64,000 nt of DNA from the NCBI GenBank assembly GCA_002633025.1, contig NMRB01001237.1:1-64000 (forward strand), written 5' to 3'. Below, piece after piece: positions 21,748 to 35,500 of this stretch; positions within the stretch are counted from its first letter, which is position 1, and every line of letters begins with the position of its first letter. A program made the position numbers and the translations under genes. The notes below the pieces were generated by a model that saw only the letters and a list, made by a program, of their open reading frames with translations, had not been told where the DNA came from and did no database searches. The DNA is from Notospermus geniculatus (Eukaryota > Nemertea > Pilidiophora > Heteronemertea > Lineidae).

Positions 21748-24700
21748 ATGAAACAAAATATCAAAAGTTTGAACATACTCTCAAAAATATCAACGCCTTC
21801 CATTACAGCTGTCTTAAATGACAAGTTTTTTCCGACCAAAACGGCATCCAGTGAAGAAAGATTTGCTGGAGTATCAGGGAAATTCTCTACCTCAGCGACG
21901 AGTATTACAGCGTTTGCTGCAGACAGGAAGTTCTCCACGATCGCGTCGGAAGTCGGAAGCAGATCTGATGTCAATAGATCTTGCACTTCACCCTCTGTCA
22001 GCTCTAATGCTGGTGAATCAAAGATCTTGACTCAAGATTCAAATGCTCATAGTCGTACAAATGAGCAATCGGATAATATCCTTTCTCAGTTTAGGAGAAA
22101 GCCAGAAAATGTTGGAGTTCCAAGCGACTTTAATGTTGGACTTAGTGATCGTTGCCTTGTGGCTTGTGCAGTGTCTGCCCTCGATCCAAGTCTAGCAAGA
22201 TTTACGGCTGCCGGGGATGTAAAGCATTGGACACCAACACCTGAACTCATGAAGTGTTTGATCGAACCCAGTGATCAAATAGCTAGACACGAATATTACA
22301 GCCAGGAGATACAGACAATGTCTGTGGCGACAATCGAGCAGAATATTCGGAATCAAGGGATTTGCAGTGCACCCCTTGAGTGGATTACCTGTTACTACAC
22401 AACTGGTCGATGGAGGGATTTGATGAAGATCCAGCACGAATTCCGTCTGGAGAAACAGGCTCGCTACAAACTCTTAGGGCACAACCCCAGTGAGGAGTTG
22501 CAGCTAGAAGTCTACTCGACATGGCAAACCAAAAGTTTCCATCAAGAAGACAAGTTGGAGGAAATCAGGTCTCGTTTTTACTATGCCTTCGAGGATTATT
22601 TCCAGACCATCGAGTTCGGCAAAATATGCCGCCGGAGATCTCAGGCTCGCATAGAATCAAGACAGATCTATATCCCCAGAGCTACTCCTGCCAGGACAAG
22701 TGTAAAGACAGATGCTATTCATGTGACCCCGCAGCCCTTATCAGCTTGGCGGGAAGCCATTATAGCTGACACCAGACCTCGTGAAGAACACGGTCTTTCA
22801 AGAACCTTTGATACAGGAAGAAGTCCTGTTACCTTCCCGTTTGCACCATCAGATGATGTGAGCAAAACCGGGGAAAATCGTTCTAGCTCTCAGATTCAAG
22901 CTCAAACCAGTGCAGCTTCTGATGAGCCAGTAAGCAGAGTCCCAGGATATGGTCCTGACAAGGTTTCCACACCGCCACCACCTTATGTTCCTGATAGGGT
23001 TTCAAGGATGATCAGAGGAAACACCCCTGGCGACATTCCTGTTGGTACACATATTGATCGAGAGGACAATGGAATCCAGCCCCATGTGGTCAGTCATCGT
23101 GCCCCGATCAACATGGAGTCGAGTGTTGAATCATCAGCCTATATTCCAGACAGAGACTCTAGGATGATTGTAGAGAACAATCCAGGTTACTCTCCAACGG
23201 TTACCAAAGTTGATCGAACAACCAATGAAATTGCTGTTCGTCCTGTTCCGGCTCCTCCAGCTTCTTTACTGCTGTCAAACAGAGCTGTTCTGATCAAAGA
23301 AGAAGAGTACCATAGTGACTCTGCAGTTAATGCCAAGAATATGAAGGAAGTTTCGTCTGTTCGGTTTCTGCCAAGTGTAGTTGCAGATGCAGTTGTTGAA
23401 GGACGAAGTCCAACTTCAGACAACAAAAAGACAAATGTCTATCCAAAAACAAGTGGAGCCCCTGACTCAGTGGACTCCTTGAGAGCTGTATCAACAGCTT
23501 TCATACCTGAAAAGGTGTCATGGAAGAATGCAGAAGATATCTCTAGTGTAATCGATTCGAAAAGCAATGAGATGGATCAGCGTCCCGCTCATCCCACCTA
23601 CATTCCTGACAGAGCTCCCAGGATCATTGAAGAAAACCCTCCAAATCACTCTGCAACTGACACCGAGAAAGTCAGATTTTCCAATCCTCCAGAGACGACT
23701 GATACACTTACTCAACCGATCGTTGAAGTTGCAACAAAAATCATAGTAGATGCTCTCTCGGATGTTTTCAGTCCATCAGCATCCAGTGAGATGCCAAAGA
23801 CAGCTAGAAAAGTGTCAGATTGCTGTTCAATTGGAGTTCAAGCAGATGCCAACACCACTGTTAATGAAAGTAGCCCAGGACCAGCACCAGTTGCCACTCA
23901 AGTGGATTCAAAGACCATCCTTGAGGAAGTCAGCCGGGTGTTCTATCCATTGGAAACAAAAGAGCTGAAGTCAAAGCTCTCCAACTCTGTAACAGTCCAG
24001 ACAGATGTTGAAGCAATCCTTGCTGAAAGTGAAATGAGTGAAGTGACTTTGCAGTCTCTGTCTGACGAAGTGCAGAAACTGAGTGGAAAAGTTCAAGAAC
24101 TGACTGAGAAAGACGATTTTGTTGTGGTAGAACTTATCCCCGATTTGTCAACAAGTATACTCAATTCAAAAAGCAATGAGGTGGATCAGCAGCCCGTTCT
24201 TCCCACCTACATTCCTGACACTTGTGACAGAGCTCCCAGGATCATTGAAGAAAACCCAGAAAGACAATCTACAGCTGACACCAAGAAAGTCAGATTTTCT
24301 AATCCTCTGGAGACAACTGATACGGTTACTCAACCGAATGTTGAAGTTGCGGCAAAAATCATAGTAGATGCTCTCTCGGATGTTTTCAGTCCATCAACAT
24401 CCAGTGAGATGCCAAAAACAGCTAGGAAAGTTCCAGATTGCTGTTCAATTGGAGTTCAAGCAGATGCCGACACCATTGTTTATGAAACAAGCCAAGGATC
24501 AGTACCAGTTGCCACTCAAGTGGATTCAAAGACCATCCTTCGGGAAGTCAGCCGGGTGTACTATCCATTGGAAACAAAAGAGCTGAAGTCAAAGCTCTCC
24601 AAATCTGTGGCAGTCCAGGCAGATGTTGAAGCAATCCTTGCTGAAAGTGAAACGAGTGAAGTGACTTTGCAGTCCCTGTCTGATGAATTGCAGAAACTGA

Positions 24701-27700
24701 GTGGTAAAGTTCAAGAACTGACTGAGAAAGACGAATTTGATTCAAGAAGCAATGATGTGGATCAGCAGCCTGCTCTTCCCACCTACATTCCTGACACTAG
24801 TGACAGAGCTCCCAGGATAATTGAAGAAAACGCACGAAGTCACTCTGCAGCTGACACCAAGAAAGTCAGATCTTCTAATCATCTGGAGACTACTGATACG
24901 CTTAGTCAACCGAATGTTGAAGTTGTAACAAAAATCATAGTGCATGTAGATGCTCCCGCAGATGTTTTCAGTACATCAACATCCAGTGAGATGCCAAAAA
25001 CAGTGAGGCCTAGGAAAGTTCCAGATTGCTGTTCAGTTGGAGTTCAAGCAGATGCTGACACCATTGTTTATGAAAGTAGCCAAGGATCAGTACCAGTTGA
25101 CACTCAAGTGGATTCAAAGACCATCCTTCAGGAAGTCAGCCGGGTGTACTATCCATTGGAAACAAAAGAGCTGAAGTCAAAGCTCTCCAACTCGGTGGCA
25201 GTCCAGGCAGATGTTGAAGCAATCCTTGCTGAAACGAGTGAAGTGACTTTGCAGTCCCTGTCTGATGAAGTGCAGAAACTCAGGGGTGAGGTTCAAGAAC
25301 TGACTGAGAAAGACGAATTTGTTGTGGTAGAAGTTATCCCCGGTATTTCACCACAGCAAAATACTGCACACATGATTACCAACTCAGGCCCCTCTTCAGC
25401 AAGGGAAGGGGAACAGTGCACATTCAGACGGCCAAGTCAGATGACCCGTAGAGGCAATGACGAAGACACCATATCTGAAGAGATCAGATCAGCTCCTAAA
25501 TTAACCCCTGAGCTATTGAGCCTCTCCCCACAGCCAGACAGCAGGTCAAGTGAAGAGTCAGCCATCGAAAAGGCAGACGCATCTTCAGTTGAGAAACGAG
25601 GTGTCAGACAGCCTCACCATTCTACTGTCCAGGAAGAACATCTTGAGGTGGCCAGTCCAGTGAAAAGAGTAGTCCGAGAAAAGATTGTTAGAGAATCCAG
25701 CATATCTTCAAATGAAGGGGTTGAAGAGGTCATCCCCTCTCCTGATGTGGAAGTGGTAATAGGAAAACCTGCAACATTCTATGTTATGCACAGGGAACGT
25801 TTGGAGACTGAAGTACAAAGTGAGGAAAAAGTTGAGAAACAGGGCGTCAGACAGCCTCACCATTCTACTGATGTTGAGGAAGAATGTCTTGAAGTGGCCA
25901 GTACATCATTGAAGAGAGTAGTCCCAGAAAAGGTTGTTAGAGAAGCCAGCGTATCTTCAGATCATACAGATGAAGGGCTTGAAGAGGTCATCCCCTCTCC
26001 TGATGTGGAAGTTGTAGTAGGAAAACCTGCAGCATTCTATGTTATGCACAGGGAAGCTTTGGAGACTGAAGTGAAAAGTGAGGAAAAAGTTGTTGCAGAT
26101 GACGATGACAAGAAGGCAGATGCATTTCCAGTTGAGAAACAGGATGTCAGACAGCTTCACCATTTGGAAGAATGTCTTGAAGTGGCCAGTACATCATTGA
26201 AGAGAGTAGTCCCAGAAACGATTCCTAGAGAAGCCAGCGTATCTTCAGATCATACCCATGAAGGGATTGAAGAGGTCATCCCCTCTCCTGATGTGGAAGT
26301 TGTAGTAGGAAAACCTGCAACGTTCTATGTTATGCACAGGGAAACTTTGGAGACTGAAGTGAAAAGTGAGGAAAAAGTTGTTGCAGATGACGATGACAAG
26401 AAGGCAGATGCATTTCCAGTTGAGAAACAGGATGTCAGACAGCTTCACCATTCTACTGATGTTCAGGAAGAATATCTTGAAGTGGCCACTCCATCATTTA
26501 AGAGAGTAGTCCCAGGAACGATTGTTAGAGAAGCCAGCATATCTTCAGTTGAAGATGTTGAAGAGGTCATCCCCTTTCCTGACGTGGAAGTTGCAGAAGA
26601 AGTTGCAGCGTTCTGTGTTGTACCCAAGGACACCTTGGAGACCGAAGTACAAAGTGAGGAAAAAGTTGTTGCAAAGGAGAGTGACAACAGGAACACTGAT
26701 GTGATGGATATGTACGGCAATGAGGAAAGTGGCAGCATGAAATGCAATGAAGATGACAGCATGTCTGAATCAGTTACCAAAACAGAAAGTTTCTATGAAA
26801 CTGATAGCAAACTTGACCAGGAGTTTAATTTTTCTGGTCACAGTGTTCATCTCAAGGAGCTTTCTCCAGCCACTGTTGATCCATATGAAGAGATCAGCTC
26901 AGCTCCTGAATTAGTCCCTGGGCTATTGAGCATATCCCCGCAGACAGATAGGAGGTCAAATGAAGAATCAGCTATCAACAAAGCAGAGGCATCCTCAGCT
27001 GATGAAAATGGTGTCAAAGAGTGTACCCATACTGGTCAGGAAGAATGTCTTGAATTAGCCAGTGGATCATCGAAGAGAGCAGTCTCAGAAAAGATTGTTA
27101 GAGAAGACAGCATATCTTCAGTTCATACCCATGAAGGTGTTGAAGAGGTCAGCCCCCCTCCTGATGTGGAAGTTGTAATAAAAAAGCCGGCAACATTCTA
27201 TGTTATGCACAGGGAAGCTTTGGAGACTGAAGTACAAAGTGAGGAAAAAGTTGAGAAACAGGGTATCAGACAGCCTCACCATTCTACTGATGTTGAGGAA
27301 GAATGTCTTGAAGTGGCCAGTACATCATTGAAGAGAGTTGTCCCAGAAACGGTTCGTAGAGAAACCAGCATATCTTCCGATCATACCCATGAAGGGGTTG
27401 AAGCGGTCAGCCCCTCTCCTGATGTGGAAGTTGAAGTAGGAAAGCCTGCAACATTTTATGCTATGCACAGGGAAGCTTTGGAGACTGACGTACAAAGTGA
27501 GGAAAAAGTTGTTGCAGATGAGGGTGACAAGAGGAACATTGATGTTGTGGATCTGTTTGCAAATGAGGAAACTGGCAGCATGAAAGGCAACGAGGGAGAC
27601 AGTATGTCTGAATCAGTTATCAAAACAGAAAGTTTCTATGAAACTGGTAGCGAACTTGATGGGGAGCTTCTTTCTGATCACAGTGTTCATCTCAAAGATC

Positions 27701-29168
27701 TTCCTCCAGCCGGTGTTGATCCATACAAAAAGATCAGCTCAGCTCATGAATTAACGCCTGAGCTAATGAGCCTCTCCCCACAGCCAGACAGCAGGCCAAA
27801 TGAAGAGTCAGCTGTTGAAAAATGTGATGCATTTCCAGTTGAGAAACAGGGTGTCAGACAGCTTCACCATTCTACTGATGTTCAGGAAGAATGTCTTCAA
27901 GTGGCCAGTACATCACTGAAGAGAGTAGTCCCAGAAACAATTAATAGAGAAGCCAGCATATCTTCAGTTGAAGAGGCCATACCCTCTCATGATGTGGAAG
28001 CTGCAGCATTCCGTGTTATACCCAAGGAAGCCTTGGAGACAGAAGTACAAACTGAGGAAAAAGTTGTTGCAAAGGAGGATGACAAGAGGAACACTGATGT
28101 GATGGATCTGTTCAGCAATGAGAAAACTGGCAGCATGAAAGGCAACGAGGAAGACAGCATGTCTGAGTCAGTTATCAAAACAGAAAGTTTCTATGAAACC
28201 GATAGTCAACTTGATGAGGAGTTTACTCTTTCTGATCACAGTGCTCATCTCAAGGATCTTTCTCCAGCCAGTGTTGATCCATATGAAGAGATCAGATCAG
28301 CTCCTGAATTAGTCCCTGAGCTATTGAGCATATCCCCGCAGACAGATAGGAGGTCAAATGAAGAATCAGCTATCAAAAAAGCAGAGGCATCTTCAGCTGA
28401 TGAAAAGGGTGTCAAAGAGCCTAGCCATTCTACTGGTCAGGAAGAATGTCTTGAAGTAGCCAGTCCATTATCGAAGAGAGTAGTCCCAGAAAAGATTGTT
28501 AGAGAAGCCAGCATATCTTCAGTTCATACCCATGAATGTGTTGAAGAGGTCTTTCCCCCTCCTGATGTGGAATTTGTTGTCGCAAAACCTGCAACATTCT
28601 GTGTTGTACCGAAGGAAGCTTTGGAGACTGAAGGACAAAGTGAGGAAAAGGTTGTTGCAAAGGAGGGTGACAAAAACATAAGGAATCCGACTGATGATGT
28701 TATGGATCTGTTTGGCAATGAAGAAACTGGCAGCATGAAAGGCAATGAAGAAGACAGCATATCTGAATCAGTTATCAAAACGGAAAGTTTCTATGAAACT
28801 GATAGCGAACTTGATCAGGAGCTTAATCTTTCTGATTACAGTGTTCATCTCAATGATCTTTCTCCAGCCTGTGTTGACCCATATGAAGAGATCAGATCAG
28901 CTCCTGAATTAACCTCTGAGCTATTGAGCCTCTCCCCACAGCCGGACAGCAGGTCTAGTGAAGAGTCAGCCGCCGAAAAGGCAGATGCATCCCCAGTTGT
29001 GAAACAGGGTGTCAGACAGCCTCACCATTCTAATGTTCACGAAGAATGCCTTGCAGTGGCCAGTCCATCATTGGGAAGAGTAGTCCCAGAAAAGGTTAGA
29101 GAAGCCAGCATCTCTTCAGTTCATACCCATGAAGGTGTTGAAGACGTCATCCCGCCTCCTGATGTTGA
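21748..29168 (+). CDS. Giant repeat protein, segment A (N-terminal part)
   Basis: An uninterrupted frame of about 2,470 codons from ATG 21748 to the N at 29169. The first 330 residues look globular and non-repetitive (for example DRCLVACAVSALDPSLARF and PLEWITCYYTTGRWRDLMKI). Then come Pro-rich YIPDR..RMI repeats, three ~200-residue units (family I) and the beginning of a long array of acidic Ser/Glu-rich units (family II). An in-frame TAA lies immediately before the ATG. Alternatively the exon begins at the good acceptor ccttccattacag (ending 21808). No domain recognised, no signal peptide or membrane segment. The frame continues in segment B once the overlap at 29169 is removed. No function can be assigned. 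Confidence 0.82.
23556..25344 (+). repeat. Family I protein repeats, three units of about 200 residues
   Basis: Units begin near 23556, 24166 and 24742. Each reads through PTYIPD..RAPRIIEEN, KIIVDALSDVFSP, DCCS(I/V)GVQADA, VDSKTIL.EVSRVYYPLETK and SLSDEVQKLSGKVQELTEKD. The last part looks coiled-coil forming. DNA identity between units is high, implying recent duplication. Confidence 0.9.
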
Positions 29169-32100
29169 NTCACCATTCTAATGTTCAGGAAGAATGCCTT
29201 GCAATGGCCAGTCCATCATTGGGGAGAGTAATCCCAGAAAAGGTTAGAGAAGCCAGCCTATCTTCAGTTCATACCCCTGAAGGTGTTGAAGACGTCATCC
29301 CACCTCCTGATGTGGAAGTTGTAGTAGAAAAAGCTGCAACATTTTGTGTTTTACCCAAGGAAACTTTGGAGACAAAAGTCCAACCCGAGGAAAAAGTTGT
29401 TACAAAGGAGGGTGACAACAGGAACACTGATGTTGTGGATGTGTTTGCAAATGAAGAAACTGGCAGCATGAAAGGCAATGAAGAAGATAGCATATCTGAA
29501 TCAGTTATCAAAACGGAAAGTTTCTATGAAACTGACAGCGAACTTGATCAGGAGCTCAATCTATCGGATTACAGTGTTCATCTCAAGGATCTTTCTCCAG
29601 CCTGTGTTGATCCATATGAAGAGATCAGATCAGTTCCTGAATTAACCTCTGAGCTACTCAGCCTCTCCCCACAGCCAGACAGCAGGTCAAATGAAGTGTC
29701 GGCCGACGAAAAGGCAGCTGCATCTCCAGTTGAGAAACAGGGTGTCAGACAGCTTGAACATTCTACTGTTCAGGTGGCCAGTCCATCACTGATTGTTAGA
29801 GAAACCGGTATATCTTCAGTTTATTCTCATGATGGTGTTGAAGAGGTCATCTCCTCTCCTGATGGGAAAATTGTAGTAGAAGCTGCAACATTCTGTACAC
29901 CGACAGAAGCTTTGAAGACTGAAGTACAAACTGAGGAAAAAGTAGTTGCAGATGAGGGTGACAACAGGAACACTGATGTTATGGATCTGGTGGGCAACGA
30001 AGAAACTCACAGCAAGAATGGCAATGAAGAAGACAGCTTATCTGAATCAGTTATCAAAACGGAAAGTTTCGTCTACGAAACTGATAGTGAACTTGAACAG
30101 GAACTTAATCTTTCTGATTATAGTGTTCATCTCAAGGATCTTTCTCCAGCCAGTGTTGATCCATATGAAAAGATCAGATCAGCTCCTGAATTAACCTCTG
30201 AGCTATTGAGCCTCTCCCCACAGCCAGACAGCAGGTCAAATGAAGAGTCAGCCGTTGAAAAGGCAGATGCATCCCCAGTTGAGGAACAGGGTGTCAGACA
30301 GCCTCACCATTCTACTGTTCAGGAAGAATATCTTGCAGTGGCAAGCCCATCATTGGAGAGAGTAGTCCCAGAAAAGGTTAGAGAAGCCAGCATATCTTCA
30401 GTTCATGCTAATGGTGTTGAAGAGGTCATCCCCCCTCCTGATATGGAAATTCTAGTTGAAAAAGCTGCAATTATACCCCAGGAACGTTTGGAGACTGAAG
30501 TACAAACCGGGGAAATAGTTGCTGCAAAGGAGGGTGTCAACAGGAACACTGATTTTATGGATCCGTTTGGCAATGAAGAAACTGGCAGCATGAAAGGCAA
30601 TGAAGAAGACAGCATACCTGAGTCAGTTGAGAAAAAAGAAACACCATTATTGAAGAGAGTAGTCCCAGAAGCGATTGTTAGAGAAGCCAGCATATCTTCA
30701 GTTGAGGATGCTGAAGAGGTCATCCTCTCACCTGATGTAGAAGTTGTAGAAGAGGCTGCTGCTGCAGCATTCTGTGTTACACCCAAGGAAGCTTCGGAGA
30801 CTGAAGTACAAGCTGATGAGAAAGTTGTTGCAGATGAGGGTGACAACAGGAACACTGATGTTATGGATCTGTTTGGCAATGAAGAAACTGGCAGCATGAA
30901 AGGCAGTGAAGAAGACAGCATATCTGAATCAGTTATCAAAACGGAAAGTTTCTATGAAACTGATAGCGAACTTGATCAGGAGCTTAATCTTTCTGATTAC
31001 GGTGTTCACCTCAAAGATCTTTCTCAAGCCAGTGTTGATCCGTATGAAGAGATCAGATCAGTTCCTGAGTTATCCCCTGAGCTATTGAGCCTGTCCCCAC
31101 AGCCGGACTGCAAGTCAAATGAAGAAGAGTTAGCTGTTGAAAAGGCAGATGCATCTCCATTTGAGGAACAAGGTGACAGACAGCATTGCCATTCTCCTGT
31201 TCACGAAGATTGTCTTGAAGTGGCCAGTCCATCACTGAAGACAGTAGTCCCAGACAAGATTGTTAGAGAAGCCAGCCTATCTTCAGTTAATACCCATGAA
31301 GGCATTGAAGAGGTCATCCTCTCTCCTGATGTGGAAGTTGTAGTAGAAAAAGCTGCAACAATCTCTGTTATACCCAAGGAAGTCTCGGAGACCGATGTAC
31401 AAACTGAGGAAAACGCTGTTGAAAATGAGGGTGACAACACTGATGCTATGGATCTGTTTGGCACTGAAGAAACTGGCAGCACGAAAGGCAATGAAGCTGA
31501 CAGCATATCTGAATCAGTTATCCAAACAGAAAGTTTCTATGAAACTGACAGCGAACTTGATCAGGAGCTCAATCTATCTGATTACGGTGTTCATCTCAAG
31601 GATCTTTCTCCAGCCTGTGTTGATCCGTATGAAGAGATCAGATCAGCTCGTGAATTAACCCCTGAGCTATTGAGCCTCTCCCCACAGCCAGACAGCAGGT
31701 CAGATGAAGATTCAGCTATCAAAAAAGCAGCCGATAAAGAGGGTGTCAAACAGTCTAGCCATTCTACTGTTCAGGAAGAATGTCTTGGAGTGGCCAGTCC
31801 TTCATTGAAGAGAGTAGTGCCAGAAGCGAGCAAATCTTCAGTCGAAGATGTTGAAGAGGTTGTCCCCTCTCCTGATGTGGAACTGGAAGTTGTAGAAGCG
31901 GCAGCCTTCTGTGTTATACCGGTACCCGAGGAAGCCTTGGAGGCCAAAGTACAAACTGACAAAAACATTGATGCAAATGAGGGTGACAACAGGAACACTG
32001 ATGTTGTGGATCTGTTTGGCAATGAAGAAACAGGCAACATGAAAGGCAGTGAAGAAGACAGCATATCTGATTCAGTTGTCAAAACGTATGCAGAGATCAG

Positions 32101-32500
32101 ATCAGCTCCTGAGTTAACCCCTGAGCTAGTGAGCTTCTCCCAACAGCCAGACAGCAGGTCAAATGAAGAGTCAGCTGTTGAGAAACAGGATATCAGAGAG
32201 CTTCACCATTCTCCTGTTCAGGGAGAATGTCTTGAAGAGACCAGCATAACTTCATTTCATACCCATGAAGGCGTTGAAGAGGTCATCCCCTCTCCTGATG
32301 TGGAAATTGTAGAAAAAGCTGCAACTTTCTGCGTTATGCCAAAGGAAGCCTTGGAGACCGAAACTGAAGTCCAAACTGAGGAAACAGTTGTTTCAGAGAA
32401 GGGTGACAACAGGAACACTGATGTTATGGATCTGTTTGGCAATGAAGAAACTGGCAGTGTGAAAGGCAATGAAGCTGAAAGCATATCTGCCCCAGAAATC
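25470..32500 (+). repeat. Family II protein repeats, about ten acidic units
   Basis: A composite unit of up to ~190 residues recurs with deletions. Module order: APELTPELLSLSPQPDSRSN; GVRQPHHSTVQEECLEVASP; KRVVPEKIVREASISSVHTH; EEVIPSPDVEVVVEKAATFC; PKEALETEVQ.EEKVV; DVMDLFGNEETGSMKGNE; SESVIKTESFYETDSELDQ; SDYSVHLKDLSPASVDPYE. I count ten LTPELLSLSP-type modules and eight SFYETDSELD-type modules. The units are rich in Ser before acidic residues, which would suit CK2-type phosphorylation (inference). The N at 29169 falls inside this array. Confidence 0.9.
29169..29169. other. Single-N contig join with redundant overlap
   Basis: The bases from 29023 to 29168 and from 29171 onward are two versions of the same stretch (caccattctaatgttca, then the PSLGRV..PEKVREAS segment), differing at a few positions. 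The offset is 148, which is one more than a multiple of three. It therefore explains exactly why the frame appears to jump here. Confidence 0.8.
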
Positions 32501-35500
32501 AGGTCAAATGAAGATACTGGACTCTCCCCTACTTCAATGAAGGGAGAAAAGGGCACCTTGTCACCATGTGTTCAAGCACCAATTGAAGGAGTTGAGAATG
32601 CTCCTGAGAATGAAAGTACTGAACTGGTTCCAACTGAAAGAACTGCAGATTTGCCAATTGTAGCCAACAAAGATGAGGCCGGTAATGTGGACTTATTCGA
32701 AGGTGATGATTCGGATGAAATTGGAGATGAAGCAGATCTTGAGATTGAGGAAATTATCTTGTCAGATGATTATGATGATAGTGATGGTGCAAATAAGGAT
32801 AAATGGGCATGGCTGGATGATATAGATGATGGTGCTCTCGCGGCAGGAGGAAGATCCCCAACACCTGATACTGAAGAGTACCCCATTCCAGAAATCGAAA
32901 ATGGTGGCATCATAAAGGATGGAGGCATTCTGGCAAACACGAAATCAAAGAAAATTGCTCGAGGTTTGAGGCATGAGAAGAAAGATCAAAAAAGGAAAGT
33001 CAGAGTTGGAGATTTCAAGTTGCGAGTGCAGTACTTTGAAGAGAATGCTGAAGGCGGTTACGATGATTTAGAGTGGGAGGAGCATGACTGGGATAAAGTC
33101 CCTCTTCGTAATTGGGATTCTATTGCGATACCAGAGAAACAGACATTCCCACATTATAAGATGGGATTCAGTGTTGAGACACAGGAAGAACCTGAATATG
33201 ACCACTTGGGCCCAGATGAAGCAGATGACTTTTATGAAGAGGATTTTGAAGAAGATTCACTGTCCGAAGATGAGGTCTGTAATTTCATGGAACCAGCTGA
33301 TGGTGTGGCGGATGATGATGATGATGATGATGACACTTTGAATGATGTGGATTCCATTGTGTCTGAGGTTGCCAGTTTGGATGACTTTGCTGACTTTGAT
33401 TGGGTCGAAAATGAAAATGGCCAAACCAAGTGCACCGACCTTGAAGACTCCATGTCAGTTCCGCCCAAGTTGATAGATTTGCCTGTCGAGACAAACATGA
33501 GTGAGACCATCTTTTTGGTCGATCTCCCAATTGAGGAGAAAATCGAGACTGTAGCCGATGAACTACCGTGCAACGATGAGCTTCAAGATTCAAACCTGAA
33601 GGCTGGGACTAAGACAAATGCCAGATTGATATCAGAACAGTATGCATCAAACAATGTTGCCCATGTTCCATTGCTCACCAGTCGTGTTCCAATGCAAAGT
33701 TATAGATCTATGGAGGATGTCAAAAGTGAGGAAACAAAAGTTGTGTGTGAACTTGGTTCAGAACCAGAAGGTGCGGATGAAGCTGAATCAAATGAAGCAC
33801 TTTTGGAGGAAGACACTGCACCACATGGAATTCGTGATGCTGAATTTAGAGATACAGTTCCATCAGAGAGGAAAGGTTCAGGCATAAAAGATGAAGATAT
33901 GGGGAGTCTGAATGCCTTGGAAAAGTCACCAATCTTTCTGCCACTCAATAAAAAGTTATCCAGCAGCAGATTCGTGGATGATGTTCTTGACTTCACTGTG
34001 CAAATGACTGAAGAACATTTTGATGAAAGTGATTCGGACATCGGTGAAGGAGTGCATTGCAAGTTCGAATGGCAAGCTCTCAAAGAAAAACAAGGGAAAG
34101 AGGATAGTTCAGTTACAATGGAGGTGGACCAAAAAGATGGCCATTCAGGTTTGAAAACATCATTGTTTCATGTGAAATGGCAGGAACCAGATGGAGGCAA
34201 AGTGATGAAAACATTGCGTAGGAAAGACCAAGAGGAAGAAGATCTACCCAGTGCACCAGACACCATGAACTGTGCCAAAGAGGGCATCATTGCTGCCAAA
34301 GGAAGTGAATGTTACCAACTTTTACCAATGCTTCTGGAAGGAAGTCCTGAAGAGAAACTGGAGCATGATCAAGATCAACAAAGCAGTATTTCAATTGTTG
34401 AAGATGCTAAAGACATTCGTGGTTCACATCTGGTAAATAGTAGGAATGAAGGAGAAGAGTTGGATGCTGAGAATGCAGATGGTGATGTTTTAGTGAAAGA
34501 GTGTGTCCAAGAGGTCACTGTTGCTGCCAAACAAAGTGAAAGGTCCCCACTGGTGCCAATGCTTTTGGAAGAGAGTTGTGAAGAGAAAGACCAAGAGGAA
34601 CATGATGAAGATGGGGAAAGAGGAAAAGAGGATAGTTCAATTAAAATGGAGGTGGACCAAAAAGATGGCTGTTCAGGTTTGAAAACATCATTGTTTCATG
34701 TAAAATGGCAGGAACCAAATGAGGGCAAAGTGATGAAAACATTGCGTAGGAAAGACCAAGAGGAAGAAGATCTACCCAGTGCAATAGACCCCATGAACTG
34801 TGTCAAAGAGGTCGTCACTGCTGCCAAAGGAAGGGAATGTTACCAACTTTCACCAATGCTTCTGGAAGGAAGTCCTGAAGAGAAACTGCAGCATGATCAA
34901 GATCAAGAAAGCAGGATTTCAATTGTTGAAGATGCAGATGATAGTTGTTCACATGACCTGAACAGTAGTCGGGATGAAGCAAATGGCAAGCGGTGTGATG
35001 CTGAGAATGCGGATGGTGATGTGAAAGAGTGTGTCCAGGAGGTCACCGTTGCTGCCAAACAAAATGAAAGTTCCCCACTGGCACCAATGCTTTCGGAAGG
35101 GAGATGTGAAGAAAAACATGAGAATGATCAGGATCAAGAAAGCATCATTTCATTTGTTGAAGACATTAGTGGTTCACATCTGGTGAATAGTGGGGATGAA
35201 GGAGAAGAGTTGGATGCTGAGAATGCAGATGGCGATGTTTTAGTGAAAGAGTGTGTCCAAGAGGTCACCGTTGCTGCCAAACAAAGGGAATGTTCCCCAC
35301 TGGCGCCAATGCTTTTGGAAGAGATTTGTGAAGAGAAAGACCAAGAGGAACATGATGAAGATTTGCCCAGTGCAAAAGACACCATATATTGTGCCAAAGA
35401 GGTTGTCAGTGCTGCTAAAGGAAGGGAATGTTACCAACTGTCACCAATGCCTCTGGAAGGAAGTCGTGAAGAGAAGCTGGAGCATGATCGAGATCAAGAA

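Noticed and set aside
25957-26451. Two almost identical minus-strand open frames
   Set aside because: Shadows of family II repeats in the giant plus-strand gene.
33232-33573. Ser-rich minus-strand frame
   Set aside because: Antisense of the Asp/Glu-rich linker in the giant protein.
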